Source: Faecalibacter sp. LW9 (GTDB taxonomy: Bacteria > Bacteroidota > Bacteroidia > Flavobacteriales > Weeksellaceae). Taken from it: a DNA stretch of 64,000 bases. This document shows positions 49,367 through 63,282 of the stretch, piece after piece (the stretch's first letter is position 1; every line of letters starts with the position of its first letter). The notes under the pieces were generated by a model. The model was not told the origin of the DNA, ran no database searches, and saw only the letters and a list, made by a program, of their open reading frames with translations. The position numbers and the translations under genes were made by a program. The DNA is taken from contig NZ_CP141062.1 in assembly GCF_034661295.1 (NCBI RefSeq), positions 1,178,001 to 1,242,000 on the forward strand, given 5' to 3'.

Positions 49367-51627
49367 TCATCTTGTGCTTCAAACAATTGATTGAAGACTC
49401 GTTTTAATTTTTGATACATAAACGAAGTAAGTAAAATAAGCATTCCTAAAACAATAAAAGAAATCACGCGTAATCCATTGCTCATTTCCCAAACATCAAT
49501 GACATATAATTTTATGACAATTAATCCGAAAAGTCCAAATCCCATAAGGGGTAGATTTTTTTCCCCTTTCCTATACCCAAAATTGATCAATGCAAATCCC
49601 ATAATAGCCCATACAATAGGTAAAATGACCATTCGATAGATGGTTTCATGATGATTGAAAGTTTGTAAATCATTTCGTGATGTTGAAACAATCATATAAA
49701 AATTAAACAATTCGTAACTAATAATAAACGCTGAAACAATAAATACAAACCATTGATTAAATTGATTTTTTTTAAGCAATCTAAATTCCGATTGATTAAA
49801 AAATTGATAACTAAAATATCCAAAAGGAATCACATACAGCAAATAGAAGATATAATAACTCAAGGGTTGATTTTCGAGAAGAATTTCGGAATGAATTTGT
49901 ATGATGAGTGGATAAATTAGCATTAATCCAAAATTGTTAATCCCTAAGCTATATTTAGTGTACGTGTTAATATTAAATGCCCGATTAAACATCAGAATAA
50001 TTGATATAAAATAAATGGAATAAAGTAGTGCAATACCGGCTACAAAATGCGCACTAAAGTATTTATCGGTTTGATAAATGATTTCAAACAAAAGTCCTAA
50101 ATACATGAACAAAATGGAAACAATCGAAAAGATATTTTTAGCCGAGTATAGATTGAAACCAAAAATTCGTTCTGTATCTTGAAAATCTTTTATCAGATAG
50201 ATGTTGATGATGGAACAAATAAATACAAAACTGCTGCTCGTAAAAATGGGATTAAAGATTAACGCATAATGGGTCTCATTAAAAATATAATTCGACCAAT
50301 TGATGCATAAGGAAATGATAAAGAAGGGAACGAGGGCGATAAACCCAACTTTGAATATTGGATTATTCAAACGTCTCCATAAATACAACAATAATGTAGA
50401 TTGAATGGCCCAAAGAATTGGAATCACATGTGCATCAAATTCAATGCCGATGCATAAAGTGACCCATGCGATGACTAGGCTGAGCGAAACATTATTTAAT
50501 ACACCATCTTTTCGATAGGTTAATCCTAATACAATAAAATTAGTAACCATTGCGATGAAAGGAGCAATTGATATAAACGATGTATAATAATGGGTGTAAC
50601 TTAATATTCCGATCGCAACGAAATAAAAGTTTTGGGCAATGTACAAGATGATATGTTTCGTATCAAATAGCTTTCCTTTTAGGTAAGGCAAAAGAGAAGA
50701 AATCGTAAACATAAAGTAATAAAGCATTAAAAAAAGAAAAATCACTTGATGGGTAGGTTCTACGGCTCAAAAAATAAAGAATAGTGCGGTTAGTATAAAT
50801 GCTATGAATCGAATAACGATCCAATCTTTTTTCCATGCAATAAATAATGTTCCTAGGTTTAAAATGCCCAAATATGTAAACAAGAAAATATAGTTACTTT
50901 CTCCTGTACTGACCATGAGCGGTGCTGCAAATCCTCCCAAAATAGAAAAGATCACCAAGGTTTGCTGATTGTATATATAAGAAAGTATGATCGATAAGAG
51001 AGTCACGAAAGCAAGAAGTACAAAAGTCAGTTGTTGTGTAAACATGTGGTATTCTCGAAAAGCAATGGTAAGGGTAAAATACAAGACGGATACCCCACCA
51101 CCGACCACGATCGATGAAAAAACTGAATATTTTTTCTGCAGATAATGGCCTGTTCCGATGATAAGAAATCCAATTCCAATTCCAATCACAACCCGTAGGG
51201 TTTCATTAATCCAATTTTGATCAATGGCATACTTTACAAAATATCCTATTCCAAGTACTAAGGTGATGATGCCAACGATAGTTAAAAAATTTTCTTTTAA
51301 AAAATCGATCGTTCTTTCAATAAAAGTTGGAGCAGAGGGTAAAGGAGATGGATTAGAATTTAAATGTTGAGGGATTTCATTCGCTGATGTGAGTTTTGAT
51401 AATGGCGGAGATGTTTCATGCTTTTCAACATGATAAAGGCAACTAGGGATATTTTCCGAAGGAAGCTTTTGATGCGAGGTCTTCTCACATTGATTTTTCT
51501 GATCAAGTTCTTCTCTGATATGATTTATTCGTGCGTTGAGGTCATCAATTTGATTCTCCAGCTTATTTATTTTTTGCTGAAAAAGAATGACGATAATAAT
51601 GATGACGATGAGTGCTATAATTCCCAT
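49348..51627 (-). pseudogene. DUF2339 polytopic membrane protein split by a TGA
   Basis: A large membrane protein of about 759 codons: one N-terminal segment (IALIVIIIIVILFQQ), a coiled-coil and low-complexity part (residues about 20-115), then more than twenty hydrophobic segments, the pattern of the DUF2339 family. The frame meets TGA at 50767-50769 after ALFFIF and goes on AVEPTHQVIFLFLMLYYF without shift; TGG (Trp) is one base away. The changed base would complete GGCC on the plus strand. The frame is open on both sides over 1.4 and 0.86 kb, so either a very recent mutation or a base-call error. Function unknown. Confidence 0.8.
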
Positions 51628-51744
51628 AGGTATTAATTAAGTGATTTAAATATACTTATATTCATAATGCATCTTCAATTTTTAACGCTTTATACCAAAA
51701 TAATTTTGTTTACGTTATATCTACAAAAAGTATAAATTTGTTTC

Positions 51745-52770
51745 ATGTTTAAAAATTTATATACATTATTGTTTCTCTTTTCGACTTTAGCTGTATCAGC
51801 TCAAGATGGTACACGCGTATATGAATTTTTGAACTTATCCAATTCTGCTCGTCAAACTGCTTTAGGAGGGTATAATGTAACCGCTTGGGATGCTGATCCC
51901 AACAACGCATTAGCTAATCCTGCGTTGATGAATGCCGAAATGCACGGACAATTTGCTGTAAATTATTTAACGCAGATTGCTGATGTAAAAAATGCAACAT
52001 TTTCGGGCGTGTATCGAATTTCAGATTACGATTATATCTCAGTAAATGGTCAATATTTAGATTATGGGGATATGGTGGGTACAGATGAAATTGGTACTGT
52101 AACGGGTAACTTTAAAGCACAAGATGCAGCAATTACCTTAGGTTATGCACGCGAAATAGCTGATTATTGGACAGTGGGTGCAAATCTTAAATACATTAAT
52201 TCAACCATCGAAACGTATAAATCCTCTGCTGTTGCTGCAGATATAGGAGTTTCTTATCATGACTTTGATGATCGTGTAAAGATTGGTTTAGTTTTTAAGA
52301 ATATTGGAAAACAAATTCAAACCTACAGTGGGAAAGTAGAACCTATGCCATTTCAAGTGAATTTAGGGATTGCTCATGAATTAGAATATGTTCCTTTAGA
52401 ACTGAATTTAACATTACACGACTTACAAAAATTTGATATTTCACAATCCTATAATAAATCAGGACAGGAAGTGAACGTTGGAAGAAAAATAGCAGATCAT
52501 ATTGCAGTGGGAGCTGAACTCTTTCCTGGTAGAGACTTTAATTTACGTTTAGGTTATAATTTCAAACGTGGAAATGAATTGGCTGTAGATGGAATTCGTT
52601 CTTTCTCGGGACTGACGTATGGTTTTGGTTTTCGTATGAATGCTTTACGTATAGAGTTTGGTCATAGCAATTTTCATACTTCGGGTGGAGCAAATCACTT
52701 TAGTTTATTAATTAATTTGGATCGGCTAATTCAAGGTAGAGATTATTGGAGAAGTAGCCCATGGCGTTAA
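51745..52770 (+). CDS. porQ: Type IX secretion system protein PorQ
   Basis: A 341-residue outer-membrane beta-barrel protein of the PorV/PorQ (FadL-like) family. It has a signal peptide (LYTLLFLFSTLAVSAQ), the N-terminal YEFLNLSNSARQTALGGYNV and DADPNNALANPALMNAEMHG, and repeated amphipathic strands to the end. PorQ works in the type IX system, which exports proteins with sorting domains such as the one at 11.3 kb. A TAAATTTG element ends only 4 bp before the ATG, so either the leader is very short or another promoter is used. Confidence 0.88.
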   Translation: MFKNLYTLLFLFSTLAVSAQDGTRVYEFLNLSNSARQTALGGYNVTAWDADPNNALANPALMNAEMHGQFAVNYLTQIADVKNATFSGVYRISDYDYISVNGQYLDYGDMVGTDEIGTVTGNFKAQDAAITLGYAREIADYWTVGANLKYINSTIETYKSSAVAADIGVSYHDFDDRVKIGLVFKNIGKQIQTYSGKVEPMPFQVNLGIAHELEYVPLELNLTLHDLQKFDISQSYNKSGQEVNVGRKIADHIAVGAELFPGRDFNLRLGYNFKRGNELAVDGIRSFSGLTYGFGFRMNALRIEFGHSNFHTSGGANHFSLLINLDRLIQGRDYWRSSPWR

Positions 52771-52796
52771 TCGCATTCTATTTCTAAACAATTCCT

Positions 52797-52804
52797 TATA
52801 TTTG
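52797..52804 (+). promoter_or_regulatory. -7 element before cmk
   Basis: TATATTTG fits TAnnTTTG, 19 bp before the cmk ATG. Confidence 0.5.
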
Positions 52805-52823
52805 TCGACTATTCATCTTATAA

Positions 52824-53513
52824 ATGAAACAAAATTTAATTATAGCGATAGATGGTCATTCATCGACAGGGAAAAGTTCTTTGTCAAAACTCATTGCCAA
52901 AAACTTGGGATATACTCATATCGATAGTGGTGCAATGTATAGAGCAGTTACTTTATTTGCCCTACAGAATGAATATATCGTAGATAATAAGGTAGAGGTA
53001 GAAAAATTAGTACCTCGTTTACCTGAAATTAACATTGAATTTAGATATAATCCTGCTTCAAATCGAAACGAAACATTTTTAAACCATACGAATGTGGAGC
53101 ATGAGATCAGAGGGTTAGAAGTGTCTTCGATGGTTAGTCCTATTGCTGTTATTCCAGAGGTACGCGATTATTGTGTAGCATTGCAACAAAAAATGGGAGA
53201 AAAAGGAGGTATTGTTATGGATGGTCGTGATATTGGTACAACAGTATTTCCAAATGCAGACTTAAAATTGTTTATTACAGCATCTGCAGAAATTCGTGCA
53301 AAGCGTCGTTTCTTAGAATATGAACGCGAAGGAAAAAATATTTCTTTTGATGAGGTATTAGCAAATGTCCAAGAAAGAGATCGTATTGATTCATCGAGAG
53401 AGTACTCACCTTTACGTAAAGCAGAAGACGCCATTGAAGTGGATAACTCCAATCTTAATTTAGAGGAAACCGTTGAAGCCGTAATGCAAATTATTTCAAA
53501 TTATACAAAATAA
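52824..53513 (+). CDS. cmk: Cytidylate kinase
   Basis: A 229-residue (d)CMP kinase. The P-loop is IDGHSSTGKSSLSK, followed by IDSGAMYRAVTLFAL, the NMP-binding GRDIGTTVFPNADLKLFITA and RDRIDSSREYSPL, all typical of Cmk. It phosphorylates CMP and dCMP for nucleotide pools. It follows porQ and is closed by a terminator. Start and length are normal. Confidence 0.96.
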   Translation: MKQNLIIAIDGHSSTGKSSLSKLIAKNLGYTHIDSGAMYRAVTLFALQNEYIVDNKVEVEKLVPRLPEINIEFRYNPASNRNETFLNHTNVEHEIRGLEVSSMVSPIAVIPEVRDYCVALQQKMGEKGGIVMDGRDIGTTVFPNADLKLFITASAEIRAKRRFLEYEREGKNISFDEVLANVQERDRIDSSREYSPLRKAEDAIEVDNSNLNLEETVEAVMQIISNYTK

Positions 53514-53520
53514 TATATCA

Positions 53521-53548
53521 GAAGTACCTTTAGAGGTACTTTTTTTAT
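53521..53548 (+). terminator. Terminator after cmk
   Basis: AAGTACCT and AGGTACTT pair around TTAG, followed by seven T. Confidence 0.8.
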
Positions 53549-53717
53549 TTCATGAAATTTAATACGTCTTTATAATGGTTGAATATAGATGTCATAACTT
53601 GGTGAATGTAATAATGAGTTAATTTGTGAATGAAATAATTATTCTATTTGTATAATTTAATTTTTGGTCATTCTGAGTTGGTCTCAGGATCCCCTACGAT
53701 CTATTATAGGGAAAAAA

Positions 53718-53844
53718 CTGAAACGAGTCCATTTTGAAAGCATTAGCCTTATATCTTAAGCCTTACGTCTTATGCCTTATTTAAGTTGTTATGGGTTGTG
53801 GGTTATTTTGTAAAAAGTAAAAAGATTAGTGAATCACTAAAAGT
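53718..53844. repeat. Long imperfect direct repeat, left copy
   Basis: Shares with 60161-60308 a 55-bp block (53742-53796 against 60185-60239, three mismatches) and a 27-bp exact block (53818-53844 against 60282-60308), plus a weaker CTGAAACrAGTCCA start. The exact block contains the dyad TTAGTGA-a-TCACTAA. Same orientation on both sides of the rrn operon. Confidence 0.85.
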
Positions 53845-54036
53845 GAAAAGTTCTCTTTTGTTCTAACTTATCCGTCACTTCGAGTAATTTTCGAAATGAA
53901 ATGAAGAAAAAAGTATCGAGAAGTAAGACGATAAGTGGCAAGACGCATAAAACTTGTCAAAAATTCTAAGATGCAATATTTCGATAATAAATCATTAAAT
54001 ATAAAAGCTCGCAGTCTTTTTAATAGATACTCCCTA

Positions 54037-54087
54037 GATAAAGGCAAGATAAAGGCAGGATAAAGGCAGGATAAAGGCAGGATAAGG
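54037..54087. repeat. 11-bp tandem repeat
   Basis: About 4.6 copies of GATAAAGGCAG, the first ending in A instead of G. Confidence 0.9.
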
Positions 54088-54257
54088 TATAGACAGTATA
54101 TCAATTTGTATTTTTCTAACCTTTATCCCATAACTATTAACCCAAAACATAAAACACTTTTTTTTAAAAAAAAAAATATTTCACCGAGGTTCAGTGAGTT
54201 AGGTGAAAAAGTGAAAATAATTCACAAAACCATTTGGAAGTTCGGAAAAACTTCCCC

Positions 54258-54265
54258 TATATTTG
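54258..54265 (+). promoter_or_regulatory. rrn promoter P1
   Basis: TATATTTG with an upstream TTG about 21 bp away; the spacer holds the dyad GGAAGTT-cggaa-AACTTCC. Confidence 0.6.
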
Positions 54266-54425
54266 CACTCTCAATACGAAAGAAGAGTAGTATTGAAAAC
54301 TTGAAATCGCAGAGAAGTAAACTTATTAATGAGAGATAAGAATTAAGATTATTCTTAATAGCGCCTTGAGAAAATAAAACATCAAAAATTTTTGAAAAAA
54401 GATTTTGTAGTTTAAAAATAAGTAC

Positions 54426-54433
54426 TACCTTTG
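54426..54433 (+). promoter_or_regulatory. rrn promoter P2
   Basis: TACCTTTG with TTG at 54405-54407 and an 18-bp spacer, a near-perfect flavobacterial promoter about 175 bp before 16S. Confidence 0.7.
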
Positions 54434-54608
54434 CAACCGCAAACAACGAAAGAAGTTTGCTTGATTTGAGAAGTTCATTTGAAATTACAATATAGACAGA
54501 AGAAATAAAAGCCGAATATAAATTAGGTCAATCCTTAAATAATAGAGTCATAAGGAAATTCGAAGTTGTAAAACATAGAAGCTAACGCTTCAAACAATAT
54601 TTATTTAC

Positions 54609-56122
<1,514 letters not shown>

Positions 56123-56194
56123 AGAGAACGACGAATTTTCTTCTATTAAAATAGAAGATTGACCTTAATTCGGTTTTATTTACTGTCATAATAT

Positions 56195-56232
56195 ATAGAA
56201 GTTAGAAATTAGAATTGAGAAGTTAGAAAACT
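56195..56232. repeat. 38-bp spacer repeat, copy 1
   Basis: ATAGAAGTTAGAAATTAGAA and 18 more bases, repeated at 56371-56408 with one mismatch. The copies flank tRNA-Ile; each contains GTTAGAA units. Confidence 0.9.
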
Positions 56233-56292
56233 AAAATCTCATATCTAAGCTCTGAAATCTATTAAAAAGACCACTCTTTAAGAGTATTAAAG

Positions 56293-56366
56293 AGTCTCAT
56301 AGCTCAGCTGGTTAGAGCGCTACACTGATAATGTAGAGGTCGGCAGTTCGAGTCTGCCTGAGACTA
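56293..56366 (+). tRNA. tRNA-Ile(GAT)
   Basis: 74 nt in the 16S-23S spacer; acceptor AGTCTCA/TGAGACT, anticodon loop CTGATAA, T loop GTTCGAGTC. Confidence 0.97.
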
Positions 56367-56370
56367 CGAA

Positions 56371-56408
56371 ATAGAAGTTAGAAATTAGAAGTGAGAAGTT
56401 AGAAAACT
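56371..56408. repeat. 38-bp spacer repeat, copy 2
   Basis: One mismatch from copy 1 at 56195-56232 and in the same orientation. Confidence 0.9.
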
Positions 56409-56443
56409 TATTACTTACAACTTATAACTTATAACTTTAAAGA

Positions 56444-56517
<74 letters not shown>

Positions 56518-56720
56518 CATTAGAAGAGTTCATTGACATTATTAGAAAAAGATAACAAGAAATTGTTAACGACATACAATCAAACAGAGATTAAGAAATT
56601 AATCAAAGCAATATAGAATTAAATAATAAACGATTTAATTCGGCAAATTGAAGGTATACAATTAAACAAAAAACGAGTAAGATTAACATAACCGCTCATT
56701 ATTATGACGGTTAAATTATG

Positions 56721-59496
<2,776 letters not shown>

Positions 59497-59646
59497 CAAA
59501 TATTAATTTAACCGTCATAGAGAAGGTTAGTTAATCTTATTTGAATTGTATACTGGATTGTATAAAACAAGATTATTTGTATTCAATTATCTAATAATGT
59601 CAAAAATATATTAGGAACAAAACCTAATTAAAAATAACTAAGAAAT

Positions 59647-59756
<110 letters not shown>

Positions 59757-59760
59757 TATT

Positions 59761-59797
59761 AAAATCCTCAATCATTTATTTGGTTGGGGATTTTTTG
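59761..59797 (+). terminator. rrn operon terminator
   Basis: AAATCCTCAA pairs with TTGGGGATTT and runs into six T. Confidence 0.8.
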
Positions 59798-59855
59798 TTT
59801 GGTTAGAATTGAGAGATTAGATATGAGATGTTAGAAGGATGGATAGTGAATAACT

Positions 59856-59876
59856 AAAAGTGAAAAGTGAAAAGTG
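59856..59876. repeat. 7-bp tandem repeat AAAAGTG
   Basis: Three exact copies of AAAAGTG, 15 bp before the TTCTAAC array. Confidence 0.85.
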
Positions 59877-59890
59877 AAAAATTACTTTTG

Positions 59891-59942
59891 TTCTAACTTC
59901 TAACTTCTAACTTCTAACTTCTAACTTCTAACTTCTAACTTC
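59891..59942. repeat. 7-bp tandem repeat TTCTAAC
   Basis: Seven exact copies of TTCTAAC plus TTC. The unit is the reverse complement of GTTAGAA, which recurs in the 16S-23S spacer. Confidence 0.95.
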
Positions 59943-60160
59943 GCCTTACGCCTTAACATTCATCATTCCTAATTCCTAACTCCACCGTATGTCTTGTGGA
60001 TGAAGAGTGGTTAAGTTGTTATGTTTTAAAGTTAGGGAGGCAAATAGAAAATGAAAAATGAAAACAACGTATTACATATAACGTATTACATATAACTTTT
60101 TTCATTCACCATGAGTTGCTTCAGATCACAAACTATAAACTTTATTTGGAAGATGAGAAG

Positions 60161-60308
60161 CTGAAACAAGTCCAGCTTGACAGGATTAGCCTTATGTCTT
60201 AAACCTTACGTCTTATGCCTTATTTAAGTTGTTATGGGGTCTGAGTTAGGTGTACTGGGTTATTTTGTATGAAGTAAAATGTAAAAAGATTAGTGAATCA
60301 CTAAAAGT
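60161..60308. repeat. Long imperfect direct repeat, right copy
   Basis: Counterpart of 53718-53844; see the left copy for the matching blocks. About 20 bp longer between the two blocks. Confidence 0.85.
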
Positions 60309-60390
60309 TATAAATTTATGTTTGCCTTATGCCTCCTACATTAGCGATTGTTATGTTTTGAAGAGAATTTAATAGTTTCTTATGGATAAA

Positions 60391-60428
60391 GAAAAATCGG
60401 CACTGTAAAAATCTCAGTAGCCGATTTC
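60391..60428 (-). terminator. Terminator of the PAP2-amidase operon
   Basis: On the minus strand AAATCGGC-t-ACTG pairs with CAGT-GCCGATTT and ends in T. Confidence 0.75.
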
Positions 60429-60482
60429 AAATTATTATAAAGTTGGATTAATCTTTTTAATTGTAATTATGACTTTCTTAAG

Positions 60483-61268
60483 CTATCCAAAATAAAAGGA
60501 GTCACGATCATTTAAGAAATTAAAATGCTGGCGTGTTTTATCCTGTTTTTCTTTATCAATTTCGAATTGTAAAATTTCAGGATGTGTATTGATTACCTCT
60601 AGTTCTTCTCCCAAGGTGTTGAACATATGCGAATCACCTTTATATTCTAAATTATAGCCATCTACACCTATTCTATTTACTCCAGCAACATATGCCATAT
60701 TTTCAATCGCTCGTGCTTTTAAAAGCGAAATCCAAGCCTCTCGGCGCGCTTTTGGCCAACTGGCATTGCATAGCAATAAATCATATGGATTTTCTTCCGT
60801 ATTTCGAATCCAAACTGGGAATCGTAAATCATAACAAACAATAGGACGTATTTTCCAGCCTTTGTAATCAATCGTTACAATTTTATCACCTGCTGAATAG
60901 ACTGTGGCTTCTTTACCGTATGAAAACAAATGTTTTTTATCGTAGATATATATTCCATTATTAGGACTTATGAAATAAAAGCGATTATAATATTTATCCC
61001 CTTCTAAGGTGGAAACACTTCCTGCAATCGCACAATTTAATGTATTAGCTTTATATCTCATCCATTCGAAGGTCGGTCCATAAGGTTTCTCACCAATTTT
61101 ATCTACAGCCATAGAAAATCCTGAAGCAAACATTTCAGGTAATAAAATGAGATCTGATTCATGCCCTTCTAGCAATTTATCCAAATAATCATGATTCGCC
61201 TTGGCATCTTCCCAAATGACGTCATATTGGATAAGACTAATTTTTAAATTTGCTTTATTTTCAATCAT
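60483..61268 (-). CDS. Omega-amidase / nitrilase-family hydrolase (YafV-like)
   Basis: A 261-residue carbon-nitrogen hydrolase. The catalytic Glu lies in LILLPEMFASGFS, the Lys in YDKKHLFSYGKE and the Cys in PIVCYDLRFPVW; the conserved LLLCNASWP and ARAIENMAYVAGVNRIG follow. These match the omega-amidase YafV/NIT2 group, which hydrolyses 2-oxoglutaramate or 2-oxosuccinamate made by glutamine-linked transaminases and so links to methionine salvage. A methionine-type aminotransferase occurs elsewhere in this window. The gene overlaps the PAP2 gene by 4 bp and is cotranscribed with it. Confidence 0.9.
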   Translation of the reverse strand: MIENKANLKISLIQYDVIWEDAKANHDYLDKLLEGHESDLILLPEMFASGFSMAVDKIGEKPYGPTFEWMRYKANTLNCAIAGSVSTLEGDKYYNRFYFISPNNGIYIYDKKHLFSYGKEATVYSAGDKIVTIDYKGWKIRPIVCYDLRFPVWIRNTEENPYDLLLCNASWPKARREAWISLLKARAIENMAYVAGVNRIGVDGYNLEYKGDSHMFNTLGEELEVINTHPEILQFEIDKEKQDKTRQHFNFLNDRDSFYFG

Positions 61269-61921
61269 TTGTTTTGTTTAATAATGGGGTGATGAAGAAA
61301 TTTTTTATTGGAATTATTAAGTAAATAAAATACTAAAATAAACGTAAACATTCCAAGCACTGCACCACCTAATGTATCAATCATAAAATGTTTTGAAAGA
61401 TACATACGACTGTAGGCGATACCGATGAAATGTAAAGAAAAAATACCTTGTAATAAACGATTGTTCGTCATAGTGCATAATGTCATCGTAATGATAATCG
61501 CTAATAGCGTATGGCCTGATGGAAATGTATAAGGAATTTGTAATTGTGCATCTGCAGGTAGATAAAGCTCTATATTATTTTGGTAAAAATAATAAGATGG
61601 ACGATGTACATGTTTAAAGAAGGCTTTTTTTACAAAAACATTAGATAGTCCAGCAATAATTTCAGTGATGGCAATGTAGCCAAGTGTGATCCAGTTCTTT
61701 TTCCACACGATGTAGAATATTAATAAAATAAACATTCCTGTGGTACCAAATTCAGTATAGAATTTAAAAAATTGGTCTGCTATCGGATGATGATATTGAT
61801 TGATGGCTAAATGCAATTGATTGCGACCAAAATATTGGATAAGTGCTAACCCAAGGAATATAAATATAAAAAAGAATAAGAAGAAAGGCCATATTCTTTG
61901 GATGATGTCTTTGTTTTGCAT
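61265..61921 (-). CDS. PAP2-superfamily membrane phosphatase
   Basis: About 218 residues from ATG 61921 (MQNKDIIQRIWPFFLF), with five or six membrane segments. The three PAP2 motifs are present: KKAFFKHVHRPSYY (K...RP), PSGHTLLAI (PSGH) and SRMYLSKHFMIDTLGG (SR...H..D). Such enzymes dephosphorylate lipid phosphates such as phosphatidate or undecaprenyl pyrophosphate at the membrane. Its end overlaps the start of the omega-amidase gene by four bases. Confidence 0.9.
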   Translation of the reverse strand: MQNKDIIQRIWPFFLFFFIFIFLGLALIQYFGRNQLHLAINQYHHPIADQFFKFYTEFGTTGMFILLIFYIVWKKNWITLGYIAITEIIAGLSNVFVKKAFFKHVHRPSYYFYQNNIELYLPADAQLQIPYTFPSGHTLLAIIITMTLCTMTNNRLLQGIFSLHFIGIAYSRMYLSKHFMIDTLGGAVLGMFTFILVFYLLNNSNKKFLHHPIIKQNK

Positions 61922-61955
61922 GGAACAACAATTGGTATACAATCAAAAATAGGCA

Positions 61956-61985
61956 TAAAAAAAAACTTGGCAAAAGCCAAGTTTT
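61956..61985 (-). terminator. Terminator of the infC-rpmI-rplT operon
   Basis: On the minus strand AAAACTTGGC and GCCAAGTTTT pair around TTTT and run into T, 25 bp past rplT. Confidence 0.8.
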
Positions 61986-62011
61986 AAAACGTTTTAATTA
62001 TATAAGTTAAA

Positions 62012-62356
62012 TTATTTTACTTTTTCTACGATTGCTTTGAAAGCTTCTGGGTGGTTCATCGCTAAATCCGCTAAAACTTTACGGTTTAATTCGATACCTG
62101 CCTTTTTAGTAGCTCCAATGAATTGAGAATAAGACATTCCGTGTAATCTTGCACCTGCGTTAATTCTTTGAATCCATAACGCACGGAAATTTCTTTTCTT
62201 TTGACGTCTATCACGGTAAGCGTATTGTAAACCTTTTTCAACTGCATTTTTAGCAACAGTCCAAACGTTTTTACGTCTTCCGAAATATCCTTTAGCAAGT
62301 TTTAAAACTCTTTTTCTACGCGCTCTAGACGCTACAGCATTTACTGATCTTGGCAT
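62012..62356 (-). CDS. rplT: 50S ribosomal protein L20
   Basis: A 114-residue basic protein: [58 protein letters not shown], all characteristic of L20. It binds 23S rRNA early in 50S assembly and in many bacteria represses its own operon. It is last in the conserved thrS-infC-rpmI-rplT order. The 100-bp gap to rpmI holds no clear structure that I could identify as an L20 operator. Confidence 0.98.
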   Translation of the reverse strand: MPRSVNAVASRARRKRVLKLAKGYFGRRKNVWTVAKNAVEKGLQYAYRDRRQKKRNFRALWIQRINAGARLHGMSYSQFIGATKKAGIELNRKVLADLAMNHPEAFKAIVEKVK

Positions 62357-62458
62357 AATTTTTAATTTTTTTGAGGTGGGCGAGAAATTAAATCTTTCTA
62401 CTTAAAGGCCCAGCAACAGGGTTAATGTTTAATTAATAAACCAAATAAGAATTTCTTC

Positions 62459-62656
62459 TTATTTTAATCTTAATTGTTGTTTTACTGAGTGTACGTCAGC
62501 TTGATCAACTAAACCAGTGTGAGTTAAATTTCTCTTTTGTTTAGTCTCTTTTTTAGTTAGGATGTGGCTTTTAAAAGCGTGTTTTCTTTTAATTTTACCT
62601 GTTCCTGTTAATTTGAAACGTTTTTTCGCTCCAGATTTAGTTTTTAATTTTGGCAT
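62459..62656 (-). CDS. rpmI: 50S ribosomal protein L35
   Basis: A 65-residue basic protein with [20 protein letters not shown] and [20 protein letters not shown], standard for L35. It lies between infC and rplT on the same strand. Length normal. Confidence 0.98.
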   Translation of the reverse strand: MPKLKTKSGAKKRFKLTGTGKIKRKHAFKSHILTKKETKQKRNLTHTGLVDQADVHSVKQQLRLK

Positions 62657-62713
62657 GATTACAAATTGTATTTAAAATTAAAACGTTTTTATATTTTGGA
62701 AGATAGAACCTAA

Positions 62714-63265
62714 TTATTTTTTAGGTCCCATCATCATAATCATTCTTTTACCTTCTAATTTAGGCATTTGTTCAACTTTACCAACTTCTTCAAGTTCTTG
62801 AGCTAAACGTAATAATAAGATCTCTCCTTGATCTTTAAAGATAATTGAACGTCCTTTAAAGAAAACGTAGGCTTTTAATTTAGATCCTTCTTCTAAGAAA
62901 GCTTTAGCGTGACGTTTTTTGAATTCGTAATCGTGATCATCAGTTTGAGGACCAAAACGAATTTCTTTAACTACAACTTTTTGTTGTTTCGTTTTTAATT
63001 CTTTCTCTTTTTTCTTTTGTTCGTATAAGAACTTTTTGTACTCTACGACACGACAAACAGGTGGAACAGCTTTTTCACTGATCATTACCAAATCTAATCC
63101 TTGTTCGTTAGCTAAATCTAACGCCTTTGCGATTGGGTATACACCAGGTTCAATGCCTTCTCCAACAACACGCACTTCAGGCGCGTCAATCTTATCATTG
63201 ATCTTATGTTGATCTTCCTTAATTACTCTGGCTGGTCCTCTGCCGCCTTTTCTTCTAATTGCGAT
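62714..63265 (-). CDS. infC: Translation initiation factor IF-3, likely non-AUG start
   Basis: IF-3 of about 183 residues. The conserved body ([59 protein letters not shown]) is clear. No in-frame ATG exists at the expected N terminus; the first possible canonical start, a GTG at 63175, would cut into conserved sequence. The frame is open upstream and reads [18 protein letters not shown] from ATC at 63265, which fits flavobacterial IF-3 N termini. Rare AUU/AUC-type starts are known for infC and allow IF-3 to repress its own translation. An alternative is ATT two codons later. It begins 17 bp after thrS. Confidence 0.9.
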   Translation of the reverse strand: MAIRRKGGRGPARVIKEDQHKINDKIDAPEVRVVGEGIEPGVYPIAKALDLANEQGLDLVMISEKAVPPVCRVVEYKKFLYEQKKKEKELKTKQQKVVVKEIRFGPQTDDHDYEFKKRHAKAFLEEGSKLKAYVFFKGRSIIFKDQGEILLLRLAQELEEVGKVEQMPKLEGKRMIMMMGPKK

Positions 63266-63282
63266 AGTATTCTGTTTTTAAA

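Larger units (their letters stand above)
53549..54257. other. Repeat-rich gene-free region upstream of rrn
   Basis: About 700 bp with no convincing gene. It holds the left copy of a long direct repeat (53718-53844) and an 11-bp tandem array (54037-54087). The small open frames here consist of repeat sequence and are rejected as genes. Confidence 0.6.
59798..60390. other. Repeat-rich gene-free region downstream of rrn
   Basis: About 590 bp with no gene. It consists largely of short tandem repeats and the right copy of the long direct repeat. The words GTATTACATATAAC and CTTATGCCTTAT also recur. Confidence 0.6.

Noticed and set aside
6191-50769. TGA read as tryptophan (genetic code change), suggested by TGA at two Trp positions
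   Set aside because: TGA also serves as a normal stop here (for example the pheA and aminotransferase ends that overlap the next gene), a third TGA replaces Gly, and two further stops are TAG. Codon reassignment does not explain these.
54037-54087. Possible CRISPR-like array
   Set aside because: Units are 11 bp with no spacers; likewise the 7-bp arrays near 59.9 kb. No cas genes are present.
53868-54446. Small ORFs of 74-78 codons on both strands upstream of 16S
   Set aside because: They translate repeat sequence and rrn promoter DNA; no family resemblance or start context.
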